This document shows positions 25,785 through 34,122 of a DNA stretch of 64,000 nucleotides, one piece after another. Each line of letters starts with the position of its first letter. Position 1 is the first letter of the stretch. The notes under the pieces are model-generated. The model was not told where the DNA came from and ran no database searches. It saw nothing but the letters and a program-made list of their open reading frames with translations. The position numbers were made by a program, and so were the translations under genes. The DNA is from Owenweeksia sp. (GTDB lineage Bacteria; Bacteroidota; Bacteroidia; Flavobacteriales; Schleiferiaceae), in assembly GCA_028277105.1 (NCBI GenBank), contig JANQHO010000156.1, positions 1 to 64,000 on the forward strand, written 5' to 3'.

Positions 25785-25826
25785 AAAATTCACGGGAACG
25801 TTCCCGGGAACGTTCCCGTGAATTTT
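25785..25826. promoter_or_regulatory. 42-bp perfect palindrome with two tandem LacI-type operators
   Basis: The whole 42 bp reads the same on both strands, centred between 25805 and 25806. Inside, GGGAACGTTCCC occurs twice without a gap (25794-25805 and 25806-25817); each is itself a perfect palindrome with the central CG typical of LacI-family operators. It ends 27 nt before the lacI-type start and lies 75 nt upstream of the sigma start, so it can govern both genes. Confidence 0.8.
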
Positions 25827-25853
25827 CTTAGATTGCCTTACTGAACAGATCAG

Positions 25854-26858
25854 ATGAAGCATACCACAATAAAGGATATTGCTCGCGCTTTGGGTATTTC
25901 AAAATCTACTGTTTCCAGAGCATTACGAGATCACTATGACATCAATCCGGAAACGCGAAAATTGGTGCTGGATATGGCGGCAAAAATGAATTATAGCCCC
26001 AGTGCCCAGGCCATTGCCTTCCAGCACGGACAAACCAAAACTATTGCCGTGATCGTGCCTGAAATAGATAACCCTTTTTTTTCTAATTGTATCAATGGAG
26101 TAGAAAATGCCGCTGCCGGAACAGACTACCTCATTATTATTAACCAAACCCGTAACATTGAAAGAGTTGAAGTTGAGACCATCAACCGCCTCATTTCAAT
26201 GCGGGTTGATGGGGTGATCATGTCACTGGCATCGGGTACGGTAAATCTGAATCATATCAAAAGGTTGCAAAACCTGGAAATGCCTTTGGTACTTTTCGAC
26301 CGCGTTACTGACCGTATTGATTGCCATAAAATTTTTAACGATGATTTTGAAGGAGCTTACAAGGCTACTCAATACCTTATAAGCAAAGGGTATCAAAACA
26401 TAGCCCACCTATGCGGATTTAAAAATCTGCATATTTCAAGAGAAAGGCTGGCCGGCTACGAAAAGGCTTTAATGGATGCCGGGCTTAAGGTAAAACCGGA
26501 AAATATCATTGAAACAGATTTTAAGATCAGAGAAGCTAAAATCCACGCCAAAAAACTGCTACAGCAACCTATCCGCCCTGATGCTATTTTTGGAGTAAGT
26601 GATCACGTTGCTTTGGGCTGTATCCTAGCAGCGCGTGAACTAAACCTGAAGATTCCGGATGATATAGCTGTAATAGGTTTTAGTGACCTTACTTATGCTG
26701 AAATATTAAACCCTCCTCTTACTACTATTCAACAACCTTCCTTTGAAATGGGAAAACTCAGTTTTGAAATGATTATGGAACAGATCGAACAGGGAACACA
26801 AAAAGGAACCCGCTCGGTATGTTTGAAAACCAAGCTCATTGAAAGAGGATCTGCTTAG
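25854..26858 (+). CDS. LacI-family transcriptional regulator
   Basis: 334 aa: N-terminal helix-turn-helix (TIKDIARALGISKSTVSRAL, about 4-23) with hinge helix, followed by a periplasmic-binding-protein-like ligand domain (KTIAVIVPEIDNPFFS, DGVIMS, DLTYAEILNPPLTTI). Length is normal. It probably represses itself and the divergent ECF sigma gene through the abutting operators, and releases on binding a sugar acid such as KDG or a uronate. The ligand is inference. Confidence 0.93.
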   Translation: MKHTTIKDIARALGISKSTVSRALRDHYDINPETRKLVLDMAAKMNYSPSAQAIAFQHGQTKTIAVIVPEIDNPFFSNCINGVENAAAGTDYLIIINQTRNIERVEVETINRLISMRVDGVIMSLASGTVNLNHIKRLQNLEMPLVLFDRVTDRIDCHKIFNDDFEGAYKATQYLISKGYQNIAHLCGFKNLHISRERLAGYEKALMDAGLKVKPENIIETDFKIREAKIHAKKLLQQPIRPDAIFGVSDHVALGCILAARELNLKIPDDIAVIGFSDLTYAEILNPPLTTIQQPSFEMGKLSFEMIMEQIEQGTQKGTRSVCLKTKLIERGSA

Positions 26859-26968
26859 TTTATTGCGCTCGGCTAATTGTCCATTTCCGCACATTTAATT
26901 TTTATTTAACCTCCGTAGCTTGCATCTTTGCCATCCTTTACAGATTTAATAATCTAAATGATCATTAT

Positions 26969-29239
26969 ATGAAAAAAATAGTAGCATTTATGCTAGGCCT
27001 GCTGATGGCTTTTCCCGTTCTGGCCAACGAAGGTATGTGGTTGCCTCTCTTATTGAACCGCAACTACGAAGACATGAAAGCCAACGGCTTACAGCTTACA
27101 CCCGAAGAACTTTACTCGGTAAATAATTCCAGCCTTAAAGATGCCATCATTTCTTTTGGCGGTTTTTGTACCGGAGAGATCATTTCTCCCAACGGACTGA
27201 TATTGACCAATCACCACTGTGGTTTCAGTGCCATTCAAACGCATTCTGATGTCGAAAACGATTATCTCAGCGATGGTTTCTGGGCCAAATCCTACGAAGA
27301 AGAAAAATCCAATGAAGGTCTTTATGCCCGCTTCCTGGTTCGCATGGAAGATGTAACTAACCGCATCACCAAAGAACTGACAGATGATATGTCAGAAGAT
27401 GACCGTGCCGCCAAGATCAGGGAAATTGGAAAAACCATAGCCGATGAAGCTAAAGAAGATACACATTACGATGCCAATGTGAAAAGTTTCTTCCACGGTA
27501 ACGAATTTTATCTGTTTGTGTACGAAACTTATAACGATGTACGCCTGGTAGGTGCGCCCCCCTCTTCAGTAGGAAAATTTGGCGGTGATACCGACAACTG
27601 GATGTGGCCCCGCCATACCGGGGATTTCTCTCTCTTTAGAGTTTATAGTGGCCCTGACGGTAAACCGGCTGAATATGCAGAAGAGAATATTCCGCTTACT
27701 CCCAAACATTACCTGCCCATTTCTTTAGACGGGGTTAAAGAAGGAGACTTCACCATGATCTTTGGCTATCCAGGCAGCACAGACCGCTACCTGAGCAGCT
27801 ATGGAGTACAGCAGGCCATTGACGTTTACAACCCTTCTGTTGTAGAGGTACGCGACCTCAAATTACAGGTAATGCGTAAGTATATGGATATGGATCCCGC
27901 TACCCGCATTCAATATGCTTCTAAATACGCCCGTACTTCTAACTACTGGAAATACTATATCGGACAAACGGAGCAACTGCAAAACAACAACGTATACGCC
28001 AAGAAAGTAGCCATTGAAAACGACTTTGACAAATGGGTTAATGCCAATGCCAGTCGTAAAGTTAAATACGGTAGTACCCTGCAGCTACTACAGGAAGGTT
28101 ACAAGGAATCAGACGAATATGTTAAGGGTAATGTTTATGTGATAGAGGCCGGTTTACTGGGTGCAGAGTTACCTCTTTATGCCGTGCGTTTTTCCAGAAC
28201 ATTGAATGCTTATTTTGAGGCAATGGAAGCTATGGAAAAAAAACTGGATGAAGCGAAGAATGACGAGGAAGAAGCTTCCATTGAAGAGGAGTACCAAGGT
28301 AAGATGACTGCCATTAAAGAGTCGTTGAAAGCTAGTGCAGAAGAGTATTTTAAAGACTACAACACAATGCTGGATCAAGAGCTTTTTGCCACTACTATGG
28401 GGCTATATTATAACAATATAGCTACTGAGCAGCAACCTGAATTTCTTAAAAAAGCGGCTAAAAAATACAAAGGCAACTTTGAAGAATATGCCACTGACAT
28501 TTATGAAGAATCATTCCTGACTTCTATGGAAAGCGTAAAGGAATTCCTTGAAGATCCTGATGAAGATGATCTGGAAGAAGATATGGGGGTAATGATCGGT
28601 TCGCAATTGTACGCTACTTATGTGGGTTACAACCAGAACCGCAAAGCCTCAGACGATAAAATGGCCAAAGGATATCGCTTATTTACGGCCGGTTTAAGAG
28701 AAATGAATCCCGATAAGAATTATTATCCCGATGCTAACAGTACTATGCGCGTAACCTATGGCACTGTGGGCAGCTATTACCCAAAAGATGCTGTTTTTTA
28801 TGATTATTACACTTCTTCAAAGGGTATACTTCAAAAAGAAGATCCTAACGATGATGAGTTCATGGTCCCTGATTATTTGACCGATCTTATCAAAAGTGAG
28901 GATTTCGGACCTTATGCCAATGAAAAGGGAGAATTGCCGGTTTGTTTCATCCACAATACCGATATTACAGGAGGTAATTCCGGCAGCCCGGTGATCAACG
29001 GTAAAGGGCAATTAATAGGCTGCGCCTTTGACGGTAACTGGGAAGCTATGAGTGGGGATATTTTCTTTGAGGAGGAATTACAACGCACCATATCTGTAGA
29101 TGCCCGCTACATCCTTTTTATCGTTGATAAATATGCCGGGGCTAAAAATCTCATTGAAGAGATGACCCTGGTAAAAGACAATATGGGACCAGCAGTAGAT
29201 AAGGAAGCTCCTCTGGAAGAAAAGGCTATGGCTAACTAA
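26969..29239 (+). CDS. dpp7: S46-family dipeptidyl peptidase, DPP7 type
   Basis: A 756-aa exported serine exopeptidase that removes dipeptides from the N-terminus of peptides. It has a signal peptide (cut near VLANEG), catalytic His83 (LTNHHCG) and catalytic Ser671 (TGGNSGSPV). The residue 18 after the serine is Gly689 (AFDGNWE); in the Porphyromonas enzymes Gly here marks DPP7 (hydrophobic P1), while Arg marks DPP11 (acidic P1). An acidic helical insert (about 415-530) forms the cap domain. It stands alone and ends at a strong terminator. Confidence 0.95.
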   Translation: MKKIVAFMLGLLMAFPVLANEGMWLPLLLNRNYEDMKANGLQLTPEELYSVNNSSLKDAIISFGGFCTGEIISPNGLILTNHHCGFSAIQTHSDVENDYLSDGFWAKSYEEEKSNEGLYARFLVRMEDVTNRITKELTDDMSEDDRAAKIREIGKTIADEAKEDTHYDANVKSFFHGNEFYLFVYETYNDVRLVGAPPSSVGKFGGDTDNWMWPRHTGDFSLFRVYSGPDGKPAEYAEENIPLTPKHYLPISLDGVKEGDFTMIFGYPGSTDRYLSSYGVQQAIDVYNPSVVEVRDLKLQVMRKYMDMDPATRIQYASKYARTSNYWKYYIGQTEQLQNNNVYAKKVAIENDFDKWVNANASRKVKYGSTLQLLQEGYKESDEYVKGNVYVIEAGLLGAELPLYAVRFSRTLNAYFEAMEAMEKKLDEAKNDEEEASIEEEYQGKMTAIKESLKASAEEYFKDYNTMLDQELFATTMGLYYNNIATEQQPEFLKKAAKKYKGNFEEYATDIYEESFLTSMESVKEFLEDPDEDDLEEDMGVMIGSQLYATYVGYNQNRKASDDKMAKGYRLFTAGLREMNPDKNYYPDANSTMRVTYGTVGSYYPKDAVFYDYYTSSKGILQKEDPNDDEFMVPDYLTDLIKSEDFGPYANEKGELPVCFIHNTDITGGNSGSPVINGKGQLIGCAFDGNWEAMSGDIFFEEELQRTISVDARYILFIVDKYAGAKNLIEEMTLVKDNMGPAVDKEAPLEEKAMAN

Positions 29240-29260
29240 AGCTAGCTTTATTATCACTTT

Positions 29261-29300
29261 AAATAAATAGCCCTGCCAGAAAATGCAGGGCTATTTATTT
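29261..29300 (+). terminator. Rho-independent terminator after the S46 peptidase gene
   Basis: A perfect 16-bp stem (29261-29276 with 29285-29300), an 8-nt loop, GC-rich centre and A/T-rich base running into T residues. Its A-rich 5' side means it may also act on the other strand. Confidence 0.92.
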
Positions 29301-29324
29301 TTAATCAGCGTAAATTCATCTTCC

Positions 29325-29867
29325 ATGCTATACCTGTTCTTCATTGGTAATCTAGCTTTCTTACTGGGTTTCACCCCTCCCGGAACTAAAAAAATTCCCG
29401 ATACAAATAATCTGTACATGGATAAAACGGAGATCAGCAACATCAGCTGGCGGGAATACCTTTACTGGGTTAAGAATAATGAAGATGAAAAAACTTACCG
29501 GGACTGTTTACCTGATCCGCAAATATGGAATGTAGTATACGAGGGGGATATCTCAAAACCGGGTGAATTCGATCATCATCCGGTAGTGGGCATATCTTAT
29601 GAACAGGCATTAGCTTATTGTAAGTGGCGTTCTATGGTAGTCACTCAAATAAGCCCCAAAAAAGTAGTTTATTCCCTCCCTGCCCTTAAGGATTATCAAA
29701 AAGCCCAAAATGTGAAAAAACGCCTGCCATTATGTAGCAATGTTCAGGAAATGACCGCCACTGAAGGTGTAGCTATGGCAAATGATCAAAGCTGTACTAA
29801 TACGGTTACCTATACTAAATCATCGACCAATCTTGGCTTTAGGTGCATTGCCCGTATAGCGGAATAG
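29325..29867 (+). CDS. Small formylglycine-generating-enzyme-like (SUMF1-type) secreted protein
   Basis: 180 aa from ATG 29325. An in-frame ATG at 29283 lies inside the terminator stem-loop and is rejected; the 29325 start also begins a hydrophobic leader. Segments of the SUMF1/FGE fold are present: YMDKTEISNISWREYLYW near the start, VVGISYEQALAYCKWRS in the middle, NVQEMTATEG, and the terminal GFRCIARI. It is much shorter than a typical FGE (about 300 aa) and the active-site cysteine pair is not evident, so a structural role, as for Bacteroidota gliding/secretion SUMF1-like lipoproteins, is as likely as sulfatase maturation. Confidence 0.7.
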   Translation: MLYLFFIGNLAFLLGFTPPGTKKIPDTNNLYMDKTEISNISWREYLYWVKNNEDEKTYRDCLPDPQIWNVVYEGDISKPGEFDHHPVVGISYEQALAYCKWRSMVVTQISPKKVVYSLPALKDYQKAQNVKKRLPLCSNVQEMTATEGVAMANDQSCTNTVTYTKSSTNLGFRCIARIAE

Positions 29868-30074
29868 GCTTCTCTTAAGTTGATATTCCGAATATAATAT
29901 ACGGTAAAGCATCCTCTTCCTACTTTTTACCTGTTATGTCGTTTTTTTCCTGATCCTTAAAGGGCTCCATTTACAGTAAAAGTGTTATGAGAAAACGATT
30001 ACCAGGGCTCTTTAGCATAGGCGAAAATAACAAATACCGCTGCTGAAAAGCTTCGGTTTAAGTAAACATATCTT

Positions 30075-30082
30075 TAGTTTTG
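30075..30082 (+). promoter_or_regulatory. Bacteroidota -7 promoter element before the PdeM-type gene
   Basis: TAGTTTTG matches the TAnnTTTG consensus and lies 16 nt before the start codon. No convincing -33 TTTG was seen at the usual distance. Confidence 0.4.
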
Positions 30083-30098
30083 TTGCCCTTGAGAAGTT

Positions 30099-30740
30099 AT
30101 GGAGTTATTTGAATTCAAAGGGCAGAGACTACAGCTTTTACCCGAAAAAGCTATTTACTGGGAAAACCATAAAGCACTTTTAATAGCCGACACCCACCTT
30201 GGTAAGATCACTCACTTTCGCAAAGCCGGGATTCCCGTACCGGGCCATGCTGCTCAGCAAAACCTGCTTATCCTGGAAAAGCTTTTTAATGATTTTACCC
30301 CTGAAACAGTTTATTTTTTGGGCGACCTTTTTCATTCCGAACTCAATTCTGAATGGCTGGACTTTAAGCTTTTTCTCCGCAAATTCTCCACCGTAGAATA
30401 CCATCTCATTGAAGGGAATCACGACATCCTGCATGAAATCAGCTATCAGAACAGCAATTTTACCGTGCATCAAGAGCCCTTATTGCTTTCTCCTTTTTTG
30501 CTGAGCCATGAACCGCTTGAAAATGAATATGAGGGATACAATCTTTGCGGTCATATCCATCCCGGAGTTACCCTCAGGGGAATGGGACGCCAAAAACTGA
30601 CCTTACCCTGTTTTTATTTTGGTTCCAGGCAAGGTATCATGCCTGCCTTTGGGATTTTCACCGGTTTGTACAAGCTCAATCCATCAAAGGAGGATAGCGT
30701 TTTTGTTGTGGTAAAAGATAAAGTAGTAAAGGTAAGCTAG
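30099..30740 (+). CDS. pdeM: PdeM-type metallophosphoesterase (ligase-associated DNA repair endonuclease family)
   Basis: 213-aa calcineurin-like phosphoesterase with all metal motifs: IADTHLGK (Asp31, His33), FLGDLFHS, EGNHD, LSHEP and CGHIHPG. The sequence plan (short N-terminal strand, HFRKAGIPVPG, FYFGSRQGIMPAFG near the end) is that of PdeM, a nuclease that in other bacteria is encoded with an ATP-dependent ligase and an Lhr-type helicase. Those partners are not beside it here. It converges with the next gene, with a 4-nt overlap. Confidence 0.85.
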   Translation: MELFEFKGQRLQLLPEKAIYWENHKALLIADTHLGKITHFRKAGIPVPGHAAQQNLLILEKLFNDFTPETVYFLGDLFHSELNSEWLDFKLFLRKFSTVEYHLIEGNHDILHEISYQNSNFTVHQEPLLLSPFLLSHEPLENEYEGYNLCGHIHPGVTLRGMGRQKLTLPCFYFGSRQGIMPAFGIFTGLYKLNPSKEDSVFVVVKDKVVKVS

Positions 30741-31624
30741 ATGTATTTTTTAAGAATACTCTCCACTTGTACAGCATAACTCCTGCCAAATAAATTAGTG
30801 TGTACTAAAAGGGGGTACAGATTGTGAATTTCCAGTCTCTCCTGCCAGTTTGATTCGAGGGGAAAATGCTGGTTATAACTGATAAAAACCTGAGAAGGGA
30901 AGCCGCCAAAAAGACTCATCATAGCCAGGTCCATTTCCCGGTGGCCGAAGTAAACTGCCGGATCGATCAATACGGGATTTTCAGCTGGTAAATAATTCCC
31001 ACTCCATAAATCACCGTGTAAGAGCGAAGGCTTTTCCAGAGGCACCAGATCAGGCAGCCGTGATAATAAGTGATCTTTTGTTTTGAGTGTGCTTTTGCTA
31101 AAGTAAGCTTTATCATAAGCCAGAGAAAATTGAGCTTCTATACGCTCCTCGGCAAAAAAACTATACCAGCTTTCATGCTCTTTATTACTTTGGGAAAGGC
31201 TGCCAATGTAATTGTCGTGATCCAACCCATAGTAAGATTGTGTTTGCTGGTGAAGCAAAGCCAGGTGCTCTCCGAAAACCTCCCAAAAAATATCCTGTGG
31301 CTGGCTTTTGGGAACAAATTCCAATAAGAGATAGGCTGTGTTATTATCTTCTAAAGTACCCCAATCTATTACCCGGGGTATTTTAAATTTTGACCCCGAT
31401 CTGAGCAGTTCCAGCCCTCGGGCCTCAGCCTGAAACATTCCCGGATATTCAGAAGCGGAGTTCAGTTTCAAAAAACAGATTTGATCACCAGACACTAATC
31501 TATATGTCTGATTGATATCTCCACCCCTAACTACATTAACTTGTGGTAGCTCTATCCTCTCCTGGAAAAAACCTTTGGAAATTAATATCTTATGAAGAGA
31601 GCTTAATAACTGCTTGTTCAGCAT
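30737..31624 (-). CDS. Fructosamine-kinase-family protein
   Basis: A 295-aa member of the aminoglycoside-phosphotransferase-like fold. Features are GGDINQTYRL (nucleotide loop), the catalytic LLHGDLWSGN, and LIDPAVYFGHREMDLAM, all characteristic of fructosamine/ribulosamine-3-kinases that repair glycated proteins. It overlaps the end of the upstream hybrid histidine kinase by 35 nt, so it is translated from the same message. Confidence 0.9.
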   Translation of the reverse strand: MLNKQLLSSLHKILISKGFFQERIELPQVNVVRGGDINQTYRLVSGDQICFLKLNSASEYPGMFQAEARGLELLRSGSKFKIPRVIDWGTLEDNNTAYLLLEFVPKSQPQDIFWEVFGEHLALLHQQTQSYYGLDHDNYIGSLSQSNKEHESWYSFFAEERIEAQFSLAYDKAYFSKSTLKTKDHLLSRLPDLVPLEKPSLLHGDLWSGNYLPAENPVLIDPAVYFGHREMDLAMMSLFGGFPSQVFISYNQHFPLESNWQERLEIHNLYPLLVHTNLFGRSYAVQVESILKKYI

Positions 31625-33998
31625 CTTCCATGTATTCTCTCAAGCCTTGCCACTTGAGTAAAGTTTGCTTTAATTCATCTGCCTTTATAGGCTTGGTAAT
31701 AAAATCATTCATTCCTGCTTCAAAGCATTTTTTCTTATCAGCCAGGGTAGCATTGGCCGTAACGGCTATTATAATGGGGCGGTTTTTCTGCATACTCACA
31801 ATAATATTACGGGTTGCTTCAAAACCGTCCATCTCCGGCATTTGAATATCCATCAAAATGATATTGTATTGCTTTTTCCTCGCTTTCTCTACTGCTTCCA
31901 AACCATTTGAGGCCAGGTCAATTTCTATGCCCATGGTTTTGATCATCATAGCTAAAAGTTTTTGATTCACAGGGTTATCTTCCGCATAAAGCACCTTAAG
32001 TTGCTTGTCTACTTCCGTTTGCCTTTCTACAACGGGTTTCCTGGATATAGTGCTTAATTTGGCTATGCCAAGCTTAACATTAAAATACACATTGGTTCCC
32101 CGGTCTTTTTTGCTATCTACCTCCACCTTTCCGCCCATCAATCTTACTAGCTCTTTAACTACGGTTAAGCCTAAACCTGTTCCTCCATACCTGCGGGTAT
32201 TGCCATCCTGTCCCTGAAAAAAAGTAGAGAATATTCCACCTATGTTGTTTTTGGGAATACCGATACCGGTATCTTTAATAGAAAACAACAGTTCTACCTG
32301 TTTATCATTAGAGCTTTTCACTTCACCGCTTATTCTCACCACACCTTCTTCTGTAAACTTAAAGGCATTACCTACCAGATGCATAAAAACTTGTTTGAAG
32401 CGGATACTGTCACCAATAAGGTCATTTGGTATATCGCTATCAATATCAATCTCCAGGTCAATCGGTTTATCCTTGCGTTCTCTTAAGGCAAGGTTGATCC
32501 CCCCTTCAATGCATTCCCTGAGATTGAGCGGTTTTTTCTCGAGATTTATCTGTCCCGATTCCAGTTCGGATATACTAAGTATATCCATAATGATTGACAT
32601 CAGCGATTCGCTGTTTTTCTTTATGGTATCTATCTTTTCGTGTTGCTGGTTGTTCAGCTCTGTCCGTTCCAAAAATTCGGTCATGCCCATAATAGCATTC
32701 ATAGGTGTCCTCAACTCATGGCTCATGGTATTGAGAAACTGAGACTTGGAACGGGCGGCCAGTTGGGCCGCTGAAAAGGATTCCCTGAAGTTGCGCCCGA
32801 AACGGATAGCCAGGGCAACGGCCTGGGAAAAGATGAATACTACATAACCTCCGGTAACCAAAAAGGGTTTATCCTGCAATACTTTAAAATAAACCAACAC
32901 CTGTATCATAAGTACCACAAAGAGAGAACCTATACCTATCAGGGTAACATAGGTCATTTTGTGCCTTAAATTGATATTTACCAAGTGGTTAAAGGCCAGA
33001 TAACCCATGGCTAATCCTAAAAACACCAGGTAGAAGTCAATGAATGAGGTAAATATGTAGGTGGGCAAAATCATAGTTGCCAACACCAGTATACCGCTTA
33101 TCACAGCTACTATGTGAAAGAAAACAGGTTTTACCCTCAGAGAGATGAGGTTACGAATAAAATAAGAATAGGAAATAACACTGATATAAAGTGAGATATA
33201 TTCCAGCCTCAACGTAAAAGACCAGGGAGCAAAGCGCATGGCTGCGTGAATAACGTACTGGTCGGTTCCAAGAATACGGTAAGTATAAGCGAAACAGAAA
33301 AGAGAAAAGAACAAACCCGAATAGTCGGTGCGATTAAACCAGTATAAACCCATAGCAAGGGCCCCGGCTATCAGTAAGCAGCCTGCCAGAAAGAGAGTGC
33401 TACTGATGTCGAAATTACGCTTGTAATTGATCTGGTCACTCATCCCCATTTCTATAGGCCGGATAGCTCCCCCTTTGTGGTGATCAAAATTGCTGATCTG
33501 CATCACCATTTCATTCATACCAGGCTTTAATTGCAACGCCTTGGAAGAAGGCCTCCAGTAAGGCACGCTTTCCTGGCGGCTTTTGCCCACTTTACCATTA
33601 CCTTCAAAACCATCGCCATTGATGTAAAGGGCATAAGACGAATAGACTTCCGGTATATTAAAAGTTACCGGAGGCATGGAATCAGGGCAGATTATTTTAA
33701 GGCGATAGGTGGCATAGCCAAACTGATGTTCTTCTTTTAGCAGTTGGGGTAGATCCCCCCAACGGGTAAGAAAATTCATGTAATCGGGTTTGGGCAGATT
33801 TTTGCCATAAATAAAGTCTTCAGGATTGATCAATTCTTTCCAGTAGAATTCCCAATCCCCTTCAAGGCTGATGATCTTTTCTTTGCTGAAATCGTGATCT
33901 CTAAGATCCAATACCCCTTTTTGGGCTTCTTTTGCTTTCATAGCAAGCACTCCCAATAGTATAAATAGTATTGAATAAAGGAATTTACGCATACCCAT
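31590..33998 (-). CDS. Hybrid histidine kinase with 7TM sensor (7TMR-DISM) and receiver
   Basis: An 802-aa membrane sensor. Order: signal peptide, extracytoplasmic jelly-roll domain (about 30-180), seven hydrophobic helices (about 200-390), short linker, HisKA with phospho-acceptor His427 (SHELRTPMN), HATPase with GTGLGLT, and a C-terminal receiver with Asp717 (LMDIQMPEMDG). The 7TM plus jelly-roll layout is the 7TMR-DISM type, which often senses carbohydrates or other small ligands. There is no DNA-binding output, so a phosphorelay partner elsewhere is expected. ATG 33998 and ATG 33992 are both possible starts. The next gene overlaps by 35 nt. Confidence 0.9.
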   Translation of the reverse strand: MGMRKFLYSILFILLGVLAMKAKEAQKGVLDLRDHDFSKEKIISLEGDWEFYWKELINPEDFIYGKNLPKPDYMNFLTRWGDLPQLLKEEHQFGYATYRLKIICPDSMPPVTFNIPEVYSSYALYINGDGFEGNGKVGKSRQESVPYWRPSSKALQLKPGMNEMVMQISNFDHHKGGAIRPIEMGMSDQINYKRNFDISSTLFLAGCLLIAGALAMGLYWFNRTDYSGLFFSLFCFAYTYRILGTDQYVIHAAMRFAPWSFTLRLEYISLYISVISYSYFIRNLISLRVKPVFFHIVAVISGILVLATMILPTYIFTSFIDFYLVFLGLAMGYLAFNHLVNINLRHKMTYVTLIGIGSLFVVLMIQVLVYFKVLQDKPFLVTGGYVVFIFSQAVALAIRFGRNFRESFSAAQLAARSKSQFLNTMSHELRTPMNAIMGMTEFLERTELNNQQHEKIDTIKKNSESLMSIIMDILSISELESGQINLEKKPLNLRECIEGGINLALRERKDKPIDLEIDIDSDIPNDLIGDSIRFKQVFMHLVGNAFKFTEEGVVRISGEVKSSNDKQVELLFSIKDTGIGIPKNNIGGIFSTFFQGQDGNTRRYGGTGLGLTVVKELVRLMGGKVEVDSKKDRGTNVYFNVKLGIAKLSTISRKPVVERQTEVDKQLKVLYAEDNPVNQKLLAMMIKTMGIEIDLASNGLEAVEKARKKQYNIILMDIQMPEMDGFEATRNIIVSMQKNRPIIIAVTANATLADKKKCFEAGMNDFITKPIKADELKQTLLKWQGLREYMEDAEQAVIKLSS

Positions 33999-34122
33999 TT
34001 AGCAAGTAAACAGATATACCAAATTTTAATCCCAACATTTATAGTGTTGATAACAAGAAAGTTAAAAAACCTTACTTATATCCTTTTTCCAAAATAGAGA
34101 CAGATGATATTTTAATTGGAAA

